Source: Rallus limicola (Eukaryota > Chordata > Aves > Gruiformes > Rallidae). Taken from it: 64,000 nt of DNA. This document shows positions 22,915 through 35,300 of the stretch, piece by piece; within the stretch, counting starts at the first letter, position 1; every line of letters starts with the position of its first letter. A program made the position numbers and the translations under genes. The notes under the pieces are model-generated. The model ran no database searches, was not told where the DNA came from, and saw only the letters and a list, made by a program, of their open reading frames with translations. The stretch is from NCBI GenBank assembly GCA_022605955.1, contig JAKCOZ010000040.1:3224001-3288000 (forward strand), given 5' to 3'.

Positions 22915-24804
22915 ACAGAGCGGCCACAGGGGCGCCAGGAGGGGAGGGCTCTGCTCTGCTCTGCTGGAGGGTCTCAAGGACAAACACTACCCCTGCCCTG
23001 GGGCCAGCAGCAGCCCCCCATGGAGAAATGTCCCCATCCTTGGCCTCCTCCCCAAACCCCCAGGCCCAGGGGTGCCGAATCACAGCACTCAGCCCCCCCT
23101 AAAAGGTCCCCCAGTGCCGTTATCGCCTCTCTGGCACCGGCATTGCCCAGGCACATTGGCTGCCTTTGACCATGGCCTCACAGCTCCTGCCCCACGGTCC
23201 CTTGTGAGGCTGGGCTCTGCCCTGTGGGGCTGTGCGCAGGAGATGCTCGGGACTGGCACCAGCCCCACCAAGCTGTGGGGCCATGGGGAGTCCTACAGAC
23301 CATCCCAGGCTCTCCCTGTTTTCGTTGTGCTTTTCAAAGCCCTGTGATGCACCACAAGAATCCCTCCATGGCACAGCCAGGGCTCCCACCAGCCCCTGCT
23401 TGGCCAGGCTGAGTGCTGCTGGCCAGCGCCTCACCTTCCCTTTGTGGTGAGGGGCACAGAGCCCCAGCCCTGGGAGGAGCCCTGGGATCTTCCTCACCCC
23501 TCAGGGTCCCTACGATGCCCATGGTGAGTTGGCTGCGATGCCCTACGGCTCCATTCCCCTTCCAGCGGTTCAGCATCCCTGGCCAGGGGCATTTAGTGAC
23601 AGGGAGAATCCAGCTACAGCCACTGCAGCGCACTGTGTGTGTGTGCATGGGGATGACAGGGGGAGGGGGGGGCTGTTACAGGAGCCCCCCCAGCCAGCCC
23701 CCAGCAGCCTCACTCTGTGGCCTCGCCATTTGCTGTGAGAGTCGTGACAACTGCTTCTCTGAGCACGCTCACAGCAGGAGCTGTAAATAGCTCGGCCCTT
23801 CGGTGGGGACGCGCCAGGGACGCTCTCCAGAGCCCAGCAGTGGAAAATCTGACAGTGCTCTCCACACTTGACTGGGTTCCAGCAAAAGCACCTCGGTGGC
23901 ACCGATAGTGCCCGTGCCCAATTGCCGTGTCCCAGTTGGGGGTGGGGAGGTTGGGGGCCCCAGGCTTGGCCAGCCAGTGCTGTGCTGCACTGGGGATTGC
24001 TGGGGAAGGCTGGGAGTGTGGCTGGGTCCTGCCAGACCTGGAGTGCTGGCTCCCCCCAGACCTGCACCAACCCTGCCTCATGCCGCAGGTGTGATGCTCT
24101 GGGGGTGTCGGGGGGTGCTGAGCACACACCTCAGGGGATGTAGGACAGCACAGGGCTTCAGTAGTAACCCTGATCCCTCCCAATATGGGGACCCCACACA
24201 CTGACCCCTCCATGTTTCTGGCAGGAGCAGAGCCAGGGACGTGGCTCCTGCTCAGAGTGGTGGTTTAGCACCAAACCCTCGCTGGAGAGGGAAATGCTCA
24301 GGTCTGGGTGTGCTAAGCATGGACGAGATCGCAGCCACTGCTCACCTGTGGTCACCCCACCAGCTGCAGAAGCAGAACCTGAGGCAGACACTAGGTACCA
24401 CAGGGACCTTTCGCAGGAATCTGGAAACGTGGGCTGAGGAACGGAGGTGAGCAAGTCCAACCAGCGGTTCTACCCAAGCCACAGTCTCAGCACTGAGAAA
24501 CCAGCAGGGAAACAAGTCCTGGCAGCACCTGAGCTGGCTGCAGGCATTTCCTTTGCCAGGATTCAGGACACCTGGGGGGGTTTCACAGCACTTGGCAGCT
24601 CGAGGTGATCATCTAAGGGATTTCCAGCTGATGGCATCAGGTACCCGAGGAGGAAGGAGAAGGGATCATCTTTACAAAGCCTAAGGCTCCTACAACTCCT
24701 TTACACCAGCCCTACACAAAGCAGAGCTTGGAGGACTTGGCACAAGCTCCACAAGTACTCCCCATGCATAGAGCAAGTTCCTGGTAACAAGGGAAACGAG
24801 GAGC
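22915..24804. other. Intergenic spacer between GJD3 promoter and TOP2A 3' end
   Basis: No gene, RNA or known repeat is recognised. GC content falls towards the TOP2A side. A MEF2-like word CTGTAAATAG lies near 23.78 kb. The short ORFs on both strands lack any familiar domain. Confidence 0.5.
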
Positions 24805-24805
24805 A

Positions 24806-25964
24806 CGTAGTTGAAGACAACCCTTTTATTGGAAAAACTTGAGTAAAACCACTTTTATACATAAACATGAAAAGAAACAAAACCAGGACAAGAAAAAGAC
24901 AGAAAATATTTACAGTCAAGACTCATTAAGTGCCACAGAAATGGCTCTATGAAAAGCTCAGCATAACTAGATAAATACTCCAGTGAAAGGTTTCTAAGAG
25001 GAAGAGGACACATCTCTGCTTCTACTGAGGAGCCAGGTGGCACCAAGGTGACAAGGCCAGATGCTGCAGGGAACAGCACTGGCTGCGTGGCCAAGCCAAG
25101 GGGAAGTTCTTATCTCCAGGAATAAAGGGGCAAAAGACGCTTCAGCCACTCCAAAACTTGCCTTTTCTAGCACCAAGCACTATCTGAACCAAACAACCAG
25201 CAGATCAAAGCTCCTGGGACTGGGACCTGTCCCACCTGCCCTCGCCAGAGCCCAACCCAGCAAGGCAGAAACGCCCCTTTAGCCCAAAACCCAGCACAAG
25301 GTGCTGGCACGTCAGGAGCGCCTCTTACCTGGAGCTGACCTCTGGGCTGAACTGGCTGAACATGGGTTTTCCTGGCAGCCAGAACACAAGATAAAACTGC
25401 CAACACTGAGCAGAGCGCAGACAAGTCTGCACAACCCTGTTACTACACCCCAATTTAAAAACCAAAGGCTAAAACTCAACAGGGCCAAGGTTGAGCAACC
25501 AGGGCCTGCTCAGACACACAGGGCTGCAGAGGAAACACTGAAGGCCTACACCACCTCCTGTGTTACAGCTTGGCAGCTGGGGAGCTAAAAGCTTACCTAT
25601 TTAATTATTTAAGATATCTGGAGAGGAAGGTATCTATCTGAAGGATCTGATCTACAGCCTGCTTTCATATTAAAACCACCACAAAGTGTTAAAAGATTCC
25701 TGCTAGCTAATGGGCAAGAGGGAAGCACGTCAGCAGCAGGCTGCTCACAGGGAAGGGGGTGTGATCCAGTTTAAACAAATCTGTTATTTAAAACCAGGGG
25801 AAACAGAACTGCATTCACTTGTGACAAACACTTCTCGACTGGCTTAAATTCAGTGAAAAGATGTCCCAGTCTGAGATGTTCTTTGGTGACAGCTTGTCAA
25901 GAGCTCTGCTGAAGGCTAGTTTCTAGCTCAGTTTGGATGAGCTGTGAAAAACCATCAGAAAGAT
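24806..25964 (-). other. TOP2A: TOP2A 3' UTR
   Basis: It extends from the stop codon (complement of 25965-25967) to the polyadenylation signal at 24825-24830. Its composition is AT-balanced like the TOP2A introns. Length of about 1.15 kb is inferred from the first canonical signal downstream. Confidence 0.7.
24825..24830 (-). terminator. TOP2A: TOP2A polyadenylation signal AATAAA
   Basis: TTTATT on the + strand reads AATAAA on the transcribed - strand, about 1.1 kb past the stop codon. It is the first canonical hexamer at a plausible distance. Confidence 0.7.
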
Positions 25965-28900
25965 TCAAAACATATCATCCTCATCAGACTCCTCCAAGTA
26001 CTGGACAGGCTTTTTGAGGCGTCCAGGCCTGGTGCGGGGTGCGGCTGCCACGAGGCTGTCTGCATGAGCTGCTGAATCAATGGTAAAGCTCTCGTCATCT
26101 TCCAGCTTGGATTTCTAGAGGGAAAGAGAGGGAGGTGAGTGGTGCACGGAGCATGAACGGGGAATGCAATGAGTGTGAAGCTCAGTGCTGGGTCAGGGGT
26201 AATGGGGTTGGTTTGGACTGAGACCAAACCATCTGGGACGAGGACGTGTGCCCGATCCCCTCCTCAACCCACACCCAGCAACAGTTGGGTGTTGCAGAGG
26301 AGGTTCTGCCTCTGCCAGAATAACCAACACCACGCTCAGCGGTTCCCCCTCAGCTCAAACGGGGGGCAGAGCACAAACCTTTGCTGCAACCGATTTGGAA
26401 GGTTTCGAGCCAAAATCCGAGTCTGAATCCGAAGAGCTCGGCTGCCTTTTGGCCACTTTCCGCCCCTTGGTCTGGCCAGGCTTCTTGTCACCAGGCTGGG
26501 GATCCTGGGATCCCTCCTTTCCTGCTGCCTTGCTGGCTTTGGGTGCAGCCTTTGTCTTGGCTAGAATATCCATGATGGACAGCTGGTTGTCTGAAAGAGA
26601 AAGCGGCCTTTAAACCCCTTGTTTTGCTCTCCTCTCCTTCGCAGTTTGGGAACTGCTTCCAAGACAAACAGGGCTCCACATGGCGCTGTGAGGTCAGCGT
26701 GCAGGTCACCTCGTGGGCTTTGCTAGAAAGATTGCTCCTTACCAGGATGATGAGAAACGAGGTTGTTTATCTGCTTAGTTCCACTGCATTTAGAGGATCA
26801 AATTAAAATGTACCCAAAGCAATTTACAGGCTATTTCAGATTGAAAAGTCCTGAACTCTCAGGGCTGTGTAACCAATCTTGAACCTTCCAAACTTTTGCA
26901 TGGGGAAGGAATGAATTTACTGTCTCTACTACACAGTTACTCACAGAGTTCGCTCTTATCTATGGCTTGACAGGTTTTAGCAGGATCTTGAAGGATCTTC
27001 CACACAGGGCTGAAATGAGGGGGCCATTCCTGAGCCATAACAGACTTTTTCTCAATTTAGGAGTGGAAGGAACAGCTATTCTGCTGCAAAGTAACAGCCC
27101 TGCGTTGCTGCTGGGATCCAACTCAGCTAGAGATGGAATATGCAAAACAGCTTTCAAAGTTTGACAAAGACTCTGGGCAATTAAGTTGAAAAACCCTTGA
27201 GTCAAACATTGTAGATTTATGAGGTCGAACTAGCACTAAATGGAACATGCTTACCCCAAAGAAGCTTTTCTTCTTCCTGGGAAGCAAGCTACCAAGCAGC
27301 TTTCTTCCCAAAAAGACATGAAGTAGAACATTGACTGCAAGACAAATTCCTCTCGGATTATTTCTGCCAAGTATTACATAGCTCTGTAGGAAGCATTCAC
27401 TTTTCCTGTTCCCAAACTAAAATTCACTCCCTTCGAGCATGTCTGAGATGAACTAGAACATGGTATGTTTGGAACCAGAGTTCTTTATAAATGACAACAA
27501 CCAGGCGGCCTTTGCCACTACCCTCAGATCTTTTCTGGAATGAAAAGGAGTTGTTCAGGCCTCAATACCTGGTGAAAATCACTGGGGCTTGTTTCCCACA
27601 GGAATCATCATCATCGTTATCTAAAAGGGATCTTGCTAAATGTCGCCTTACCCTTCGTGGCACCAGCCTTCTTAGCGGCAGGAGGTTTTTTAGCCAGGGC
27701 CTTACTGCGAGGCACAGGGACAGGAGGAGCTGCGGGCACTTGACTCTCACTTTCAGTAGTGACATCTTGGGTTTGAACTGGATAAAGAAAGGAGTAATAG
27801 TCAAATGATCTGCTCTGGCTACAAACACTGGAGCAGAAGGAAAAGAATTTTGACCCAGCTTTATAAAAAGAACAACTACTAAAACCGGGTTAATCAGAAA
27901 GTCAAGCTAGATAAGGGGGCTGATGCCCTGAAACAAGCTTGTACCCCAAGGTCTTTGCAAGATCTCGTGACTATGGCCTGGCCTCTGTCAGTGTTAAGCA
28001 CTGATCCCAGTGCCCAGTGCGCTCTCTGGGGTTTAGGAAACTCCACAAGGTTCAGGAGGTCTCATACTCACCAGGGATAGTGCTTTGCACTGGCTTCTGC
28101 TTGGGAGCTATATCTGCTTTTCCAGTGGTTTCCCTGAAACACAAAACCCCGAGGATATTTTTTCAATTTACAATGCACTGCAATAAGTGCACTGAAGAGA
28201 GAGTATAGGATATAGATTCATTTCTATATGGCATTATCACTAGAAGCACGACTGATGTCCAGTGCCTGTGCAGAGAAATACTCACTTGGGAGCTGCTCTG
28301 GGCTTGGGAGCAGGCTTTTCTTTCAGATTTGTATCTGACTCGCTGTTGCTTTCACTGTTGCGCTGGAATCCAAAGTCCTCATCTGAGCTGGAGAGATTTG
28401 CATCTGAGTCCGAGCTGATGATGGCCTTGACTTTGGCTGATGAAGGGACACAGATGTGTTATTTTACACAGTTGGCAATACACAGCTCAGTTTCGTTTTC
28501 AATATTTCAGGCTGCAGTTATTAAAAAAAGAAATAAAAATCTGAATAAAAACAAGCAGATACTGAGGCTGCCAGGAAGAAGACTCCAAATCACAAGTATA
28601 TTCTGGGCTGGCTTACCAACCATGCCTTTGATTTGCCAAGACAGTTGTGTAATTAAAACCAACAACCATATTTCTCTAGCTGCCCTTTTCTTCTCTTTCT
28701 TGAAAAGCACTGTGAAGATCTGCTCAAGCAGTAGAAGTATTTAGTTGTCGCATATAATAAAATAAATAAGGCTCTTAAACAGCCTTTCTGACCGACATCT
28801 CAGAGTCATAGAATGGTCTGGGTTGGAAGGGACCCCAAGGATCATAGAGCTCCAACCCCCTGCCACAGGCAGGGCCACCAACCTCCAGGCCTGGAGCTAC

Positions 28901-31900
28901 ACAAGGCCGCATCCAACCCGGCCTTGGACACCCCCAGGGATGGGGCATCCATCCCCTCTCTGGGCAGCCTGTTCCAGCCCCTCACCACTCTCTCTGTAAA
29001 AAACTTCCCCCTAATATCCAATTTGAACCTTCCTTCCTTTAGCTTTAAGCAATCCCCCTTGTCCTGCCATTATCTACCGTTTTAAAAAAGTTTATTCCCC
29101 TCCTGTTCCTCTGCTCCCTTCAGGGACTGGCAGGCTGCAATGAGGTCCCCCCACAGCCTTCTCTTCTCCAGGCTGACCCACCCCAGCTCCCTCAGCCTCT
29201 CTCCGGAGGGGAGCTGCTCCAGCCTTCTGATCATCTTTGTGGCTCCTCTGAACCCTTACCAACAGTCCCACATCTTTCTTGTATTGGGGCTCCAGCTCTG
29301 GACACAGGACTCCAGCTGGGGCCTCATGAAGGCAGAGCAGAGAGGGACAATCCCCTCCCTGTCCCTGCTGCCACCCCTCTTCCGATGGAGCCCAGGATAC
29401 CATTGGCCTTCTGAGCTGCAAGAGCACACTGCTGGCTCATGTAAAGAGTCCAGGAGCTCTAAAATAATCTGCTCAATTTCTTTTTTCCTCTTCCACGTTC
29501 GTGTCCTCACTCACCTGCTGCTTTGCGAGCCACTCTCTCCTTCTGAGGCGGCGCTTCAAATTCAGACTCTGAATCAGAGCCTGAGTCAGACCAAGGGTTT
29601 CGTTTCTTGGTTTTCTTTACTGGCTTAAATGGCAGCGTGGTTTGTTTCTTGCCACCTGAAAAACCCCGGGAGGCAGCATGAACAAGGAAGCTTCCATGTA
29701 TACTTCAGGCTCAGAGGTTCAAACTCAATGTAGAAACACATCACTAAGAACAGAGGATGCTGGCTTAGACTTCAAAAAGCAACAGTGATCTGTCCTGCTT
29801 GGCTGTTATCCAGGATCTCTTTCCTCTCTAGTTTTTTCCAAAAATACTGATCCTAGCTGTTACACATCATCTTCAGGAAGAGGTCAGATAACCACATTTA
29901 CAACCCTTCCCCTCACTTTCCATTGATGGGATAACCCATAGAAGCATGTTACCTTGCTCTGCCTTGACCTTCTGTGCCAGTCTCTGCTTAAGGCCCACAG
30001 ACTCCTTGTCTCCTGATGTGCTTCCCTCTTGATTCTCATCAAATTCAGTTTTCTCAACCTGAAGCCAGAAACAGACAGCAAGTCAGCTCACACGTCAGGA
30101 GAGACACACAGCAGCATGGAAAGAGCTCCTTATTTTTAGAAGGATGGAAGTTAGTGAGACAAGAAAGCTGAGTTTGTGAAACAACCTGTCTGTAAAACTG
30201 ATCACAGTCACGTCACAGAATCCCAGACTGGTATGGGCTGTGAGGGACTTCAAGGCCCACCCAATCCCACCCCTGTCATGGGCAGGGACACCTCTCCCCA
30301 GCCCAGGCTGCTCAGGATCCCATCCAACCCAGCCTTGGACACCTCCAGGGAGGGGACAGCCACTACCTCCCTGGGCATGCTGTACCAGGGCCTCACCACC
30401 CTCAGAGTGAAGAATTTCTAATATCCAACCTAAATCTTCCCTCTTCCAATTGGAACCATTCCCCCTCAGATCCATCAGTCAGGATCTGTCCCCAGACCAG
30501 GTGGTTTAAAATGCAAAATCTGGCATTAACAAAACCCAGAACGTTTCCCCTTCAGCACTGCCTGTGCACTGACAGCACAGTGCTGGGTGCTGAGGGTGCA
30601 GAACTGGATGGCTCTGGGTGCTGAGGGGGCAGAACTGGACAGGGAGGATTAAAACCAGAGCAAGTTATTTGGAAAAGCTGTTTGACAGAACCATCTGTAG
30701 GACAGGAGCGAAGAGCCTGGCTACAGGTCACAGCCAAGTGGCCGCTGTTTTCTGTACTGCAAACAGCCAGATAGCATTACTGCAGCTGGCCCTAGGAAAA
30801 GGGTTAAATCTTCTTTGTCTCCCTGATATCGAGAACAATGGCATTAAGAGGCAAATGCAGAGAATGTTCTGGAGAAGTGAGGTTACTTGCGGTGCTTCCT
30901 GCCTGCTAGCAGGTTTAGAGACACCTAGAAGAACCTTACTTGCACCTGCCTTCTCATTCCTGAGCTGCCAACCCTCCTCTGACATTGTGACATGTGCTCT
31001 TGACAACAGATTTCCCTCCAAGCCATCTCCTGAGACATTAAGGACTCTGTTCTCCTTTAAATTAAGAAACATCCATTTCCAGCGTTCCCACATCCTAAGG
31101 TTCTGCCCCTCTCCCCGAACAGCTGCTTCATCAGGACAAGTTCAGCTAACAAGAACTCACATTTCTTTAGGGCTGTACTGAAGAGGGTGTAAAGACAGAT
31201 AGAGGTTTGGAACGGTCTATTTTTTTTACCTTTATTTTCTTCTTAGTTCTCTTCTCTGCCTCTGCCTTCATCTCTGCAGTTATCCGAGGAACAACTCTCA
31301 CGCCGTGAGGCGATGGCATTACTTCTGCCACTGGCGCCTTCTTCACCTTCATTTTCCCTCCTTTCACTTTCAGAGGTTTCCCAGCCAACCCCGCCATCTC
31401 ATCCTGGGCCTGCTTGGCCTCCACCGCCTGCAGAGGAGAGCACAAATCAAACAGGGCTGAGAACACCAACCCAGCACCATGCTGCTGAACAGGCACACGC
31501 TGCAGCCCTCTCAGTAATGTGCTTTCTACTTGCTGATAGGTTTCCTGCCAACAGCTTAAATTAAGCTTCCACCCTGCTACAGATCCACATTTTCAAGCAC
31601 CGGTTCGAGCCAGAGCGACGGTTCGGTTACTTGAGGTGTGAGAAGGGACGTGGGAGGTGGCACACAGATGCCTGCCCATGGTCTGGGCTCTGTCCAGTGA
31701 AGTCCGGCTCCTCCCTCACCTTTTTGGTGTCAAAAAGCCCTTTGATCTACATCCCCTCAGACTATACCCCAGAGCTGGGTTCCTCTCAGGCCCTCCTAAA
31801 ACTCCTTGCCACTCCTTCAGACTGGCAATTGGAGCCTTGGTGGTTCGACTCCCTGGCCTAGAGCAGAAGAATGCTTCCAACTCTCCGCAGCGAGCACAGG

Positions 31901-32332
31901 ACATAGGAGTTAGCAATTTTAGTTTCTCTGTTATAACAAAAAAGTCACTAAAGAGTTGCTGGATAAGACTACAAGGGAGTCAGTCATTTGCATCAAACAT
32001 TGACTTACATCAAGTTCTTCAACAAAGACAGCAAGGTCTTCCTTCCACAAGTCAGAGGCATTCTTGCACTTAAGGTTTTCCAGCTCCTTTTCCTAAAGGT
32101 AATCACAGTTGATAATCATTAGCCACTATTTTAATCTGCTGTTTAAAAATTCTGATATGATAATGCATTTATAAGGAATGAAACGTACTTTGGTATCTCT
32201 CTGCTTACAGAGCTCATCTTTCTTCTCTTTGGTCAGATACCAAAGGGGCATGTTCAGCAGATAGTTGAAGTCTGGCCCAGTAGCTGCAGCTGATTCTTTC
32301 TCATTTTCCTCTTCCTCCTCCTCCTCTTCTTC
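25965..32332 (-). CDS. TOP2A: TOP2A exons 26-35: end of the C-gate core and variable C-terminal domain
   Basis: Exons (high to low): 32189-32332, 32009-32092, 31230-31427, 29953-30058, 29515-29655, 28286-28436, 28072-28133, 27652-27777, 26379-26590, 25965-26114, residues 1098-1554. Exon 26 opens with a run of nine Glu, an expansion relative to human, then [22 protein letters not shown]. The tail is rich in Lys and in Ser/Asp/Glu clusters ([21 protein letters not shown]): nuclear localisation and casein-kinase-type sites. It ends [16 protein letters not shown], the chromatin-tether segment ([16 protein letters not shown] in human). The middle is poorly conserved, so boundaries there rest on splice sites and phase. 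Confidence 0.92.
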
Positions 32333-35300
32333 CTGAACATGGATTTAAAACAAACATTGTCAACAAATACTTTGACACACAAAGGTAGGGCTAGTGATGA
32401 AATTTGGACAGCATCACAGGTCCTCCATATGTGTGTGGTGTCCCAGACTCTTCTAGAACAATTCAGGAATGAAGAGATGAAGTTACAGTTCAGCTTTATC
32501 CCACAGAGGAATCCACCTGCAAAAACAATTCTCTAAATCTCTTTTAGTCTACTCAGCCTCCCTGTCTCAACGTCCCAGGTTGTCTCTTCAGGCTACATAA
32601 ACTGTCCCCTTGCTCACAGCCTGTCTAACACCACGTCCCACGGGCAGGGGGAAGCCCTGAAGGTAGAGCAGAAATTGCTGTGGTGAGAGAACTTGACCTG
32701 ACAAACTCAGCCTGAATGACTGGTCTCAGTGCCTCCGGAAAGAGGGACCGAACTTTGGCTTGCCTTGTTTCCTATCACAGGATACCAAGCTCTGGAATCC
32801 TACAGACTGAAAAACAACGTGGGCTTCTTCCTATGAATTACAGAGATAGGGGCCAGCGTGTATCTGTTCAGAGAGGATAACAGGCATTACCTTGGTTTGT
32901 GATTCCTTCCAAGCCTTCACTGGATCAGATTCATACCCTCTCTGGATAAGAACTTGAATCAACTCTTTCTTGGGCTTGTTTTCTGTAAAGAGACATTTCA
33001 GGATTGTCAGTCAGTGACCCCTACCCACTGCTAGGAAAGACAGATGAGCTGGATATCTTGGGTCCCATGGTTCTAGTAGCTCAGTATCCTGTCAGGCTGT
33101 ATAACAGCCTTTCCTCACCAGGGTGAGATATGTGAAAGAGCCTGAAATAACCCCTCAAACATTCCTATGTAGCAGGTGATTTGTCAGGTCAGCACTGCTT
33201 CTATGCCTGTCAAGAACACCTGCCAGAGCACTGGAAACATTTCCTTCTTCCTTTCTGTATATGCATTTCCTCTGCACTAGGAAGCTTTTGAGCTTGGAAG
33301 AAAAGGTGTGATGGTATCAAAAAGGCTTCACATTAATAAGCAGGCAGGTGAAGGAAGAAAACCAGCCCTGCTAGCACACAAAGGCTCTGGGAGAGCTCAC
33401 ACCTCATTAGACTTCATGTGAGAAATTTATGCTCTAAGTGCCCCAACCAACAGAAATGCTTCAGTGGGAATTTGTTCCTTTTTAAGATATCAGAAGCAAT
33501 CAACCATGAGACACAAATACAAATGAAACCAGGCTCTGTCAGCCTTGGAACTGCTCATTACAAAAACCCAAGAAAATGCAGTTCAAGGGAATTATTTCTC
33601 TTCCTAAGTTGAACAGACACAGGCTGTTGGGATTACTGGGCTGCCTTGAGACACAAACCACAAAGCATCTTATGACACTTTGTCTAGCTGCATCCTCCAC
33701 AAACACAAGTGAAATACAGACTGCCTTTTAGATCGAGGTGGAAAAGTTGATTGAAATATCTGAATGCTGGGAACAAAGATCTGTTTCTTTTTCTAGCTCA
33801 TGATTCTCAGATGCTGCTAACAAGCATCTTCAAAAAGGTTTGAAACCCCAATGCAATGAGAAGCGATTTGGAGTGTGTTTGCAGAGGTTCAGAGAGAATA
33901 CACGGGTTAAGAAACAGGGTTTGAACAGAAGACACTACCCCTTTTTAACTCCACCAGTACACTTAACTCCAATTCCTACAGATTCAGAAATAGATAGGAG
34001 TTGCTGCTAAACTAGTAACAAAAATGTTATAGTCTCAAAGTAGCATCAAACTCAGCATAGGAAAGCTGTATGAGTATCCTGTTTTAGCTAACATGTGCCT
34101 AATGCTCTACAGACCAAGGATACTCTGAAGCACTTTCCTCTTGTACGCTACTGGAACAGAAAGATAAGAGCTGGTGTAGTTTGTTAAGAGCCAGTCCAGG
34201 GCTGAGGGGGTGCTGACAGAACTCAAGGGAGCACCTAGTTCTTCTCCCAGTTTCATCCACCAAGTAACCCAGAACAACACATACCAATCACGATCTTGCC
34301 ATCTATTTTCTCCAGGATGAAGCGAGCCTGGTTGCTCAGCTTGGCAGCCTCGGCACTGAGCATCCCAATAAGCCATTCTTTCCTCAAACCGTAGTACCGG
34401 AACCTGAGCTCAAAGAACTCTTTAAGAATATCCTGGGGTGAGTCATACTTCTTCAGAAAGCCAACGTGGTCGAAAAGAACCTAGATGAAAGGACAGAAGC
34501 ATCATCATCATAAAGCTGTTTTCCAAACCCACTGAAAATTAGCTGCAATGAGGTGTGACAGTACAACTGAATAATTAGCCAAGAGATTATAAAACCTTAG
34601 TGCTGTTTTAGAAATTACTTCAGCTTGCAAGCATGGCAGCAAAGGCAATTTTAGGATTTCAGAGTTCTTGAAAACATAGTAGGGCTAAGGTTACTTGAAT
34701 CTTGGAGCTATCTGCAGGATAAACATCTCACATCAAGCTTCACACAGTGTCAACACCCAGACATTCAATGGCAGTGCCGTTGTCACAACAAAGGACTCTG
34801 TGAACTGGGCATTTCAGATCACTTCAGGCAAAACCATACCACTTCTCACCCATTCCCAAGCCAGTCCCTTGACCTTTGGAAGGAATATTTAGAGAGCTGA
34901 TTTAAAAAGGAAGGGAATAGATTACTGCAAAAAGAGTGTTTTCATTACAAGTGGCAACTGCAGCTTTGCAGCCTGCAAGGATTTTCTTCAGCAAAATTTA
35001 TTACATACCATGGAGTTGCATGTTAAACTTGTCTGGAGTTTGAAGACCTTATGCAGCCCCACTGCTTCAGCTTCTGCTAGTTTTTCCTCAGTCATCTTCA
35101 CTATAAACTTCACTGTTGTGTCTGTGTGATACTCTTTGTAGTCTGTGATTAGTGGGGGGGTCTTCTCGGTCCCGTTTAACATTGGCTCCAGGACTTGCTC
35201 TTTGTAAGTCTAAGAAAAGAATCCAAGTCAGACCCATGTTCTCCGTGAAGGTGAGAAGCTCCAAAAGCCACTGATCATGTTTTGCTTTACAGGACAAACT

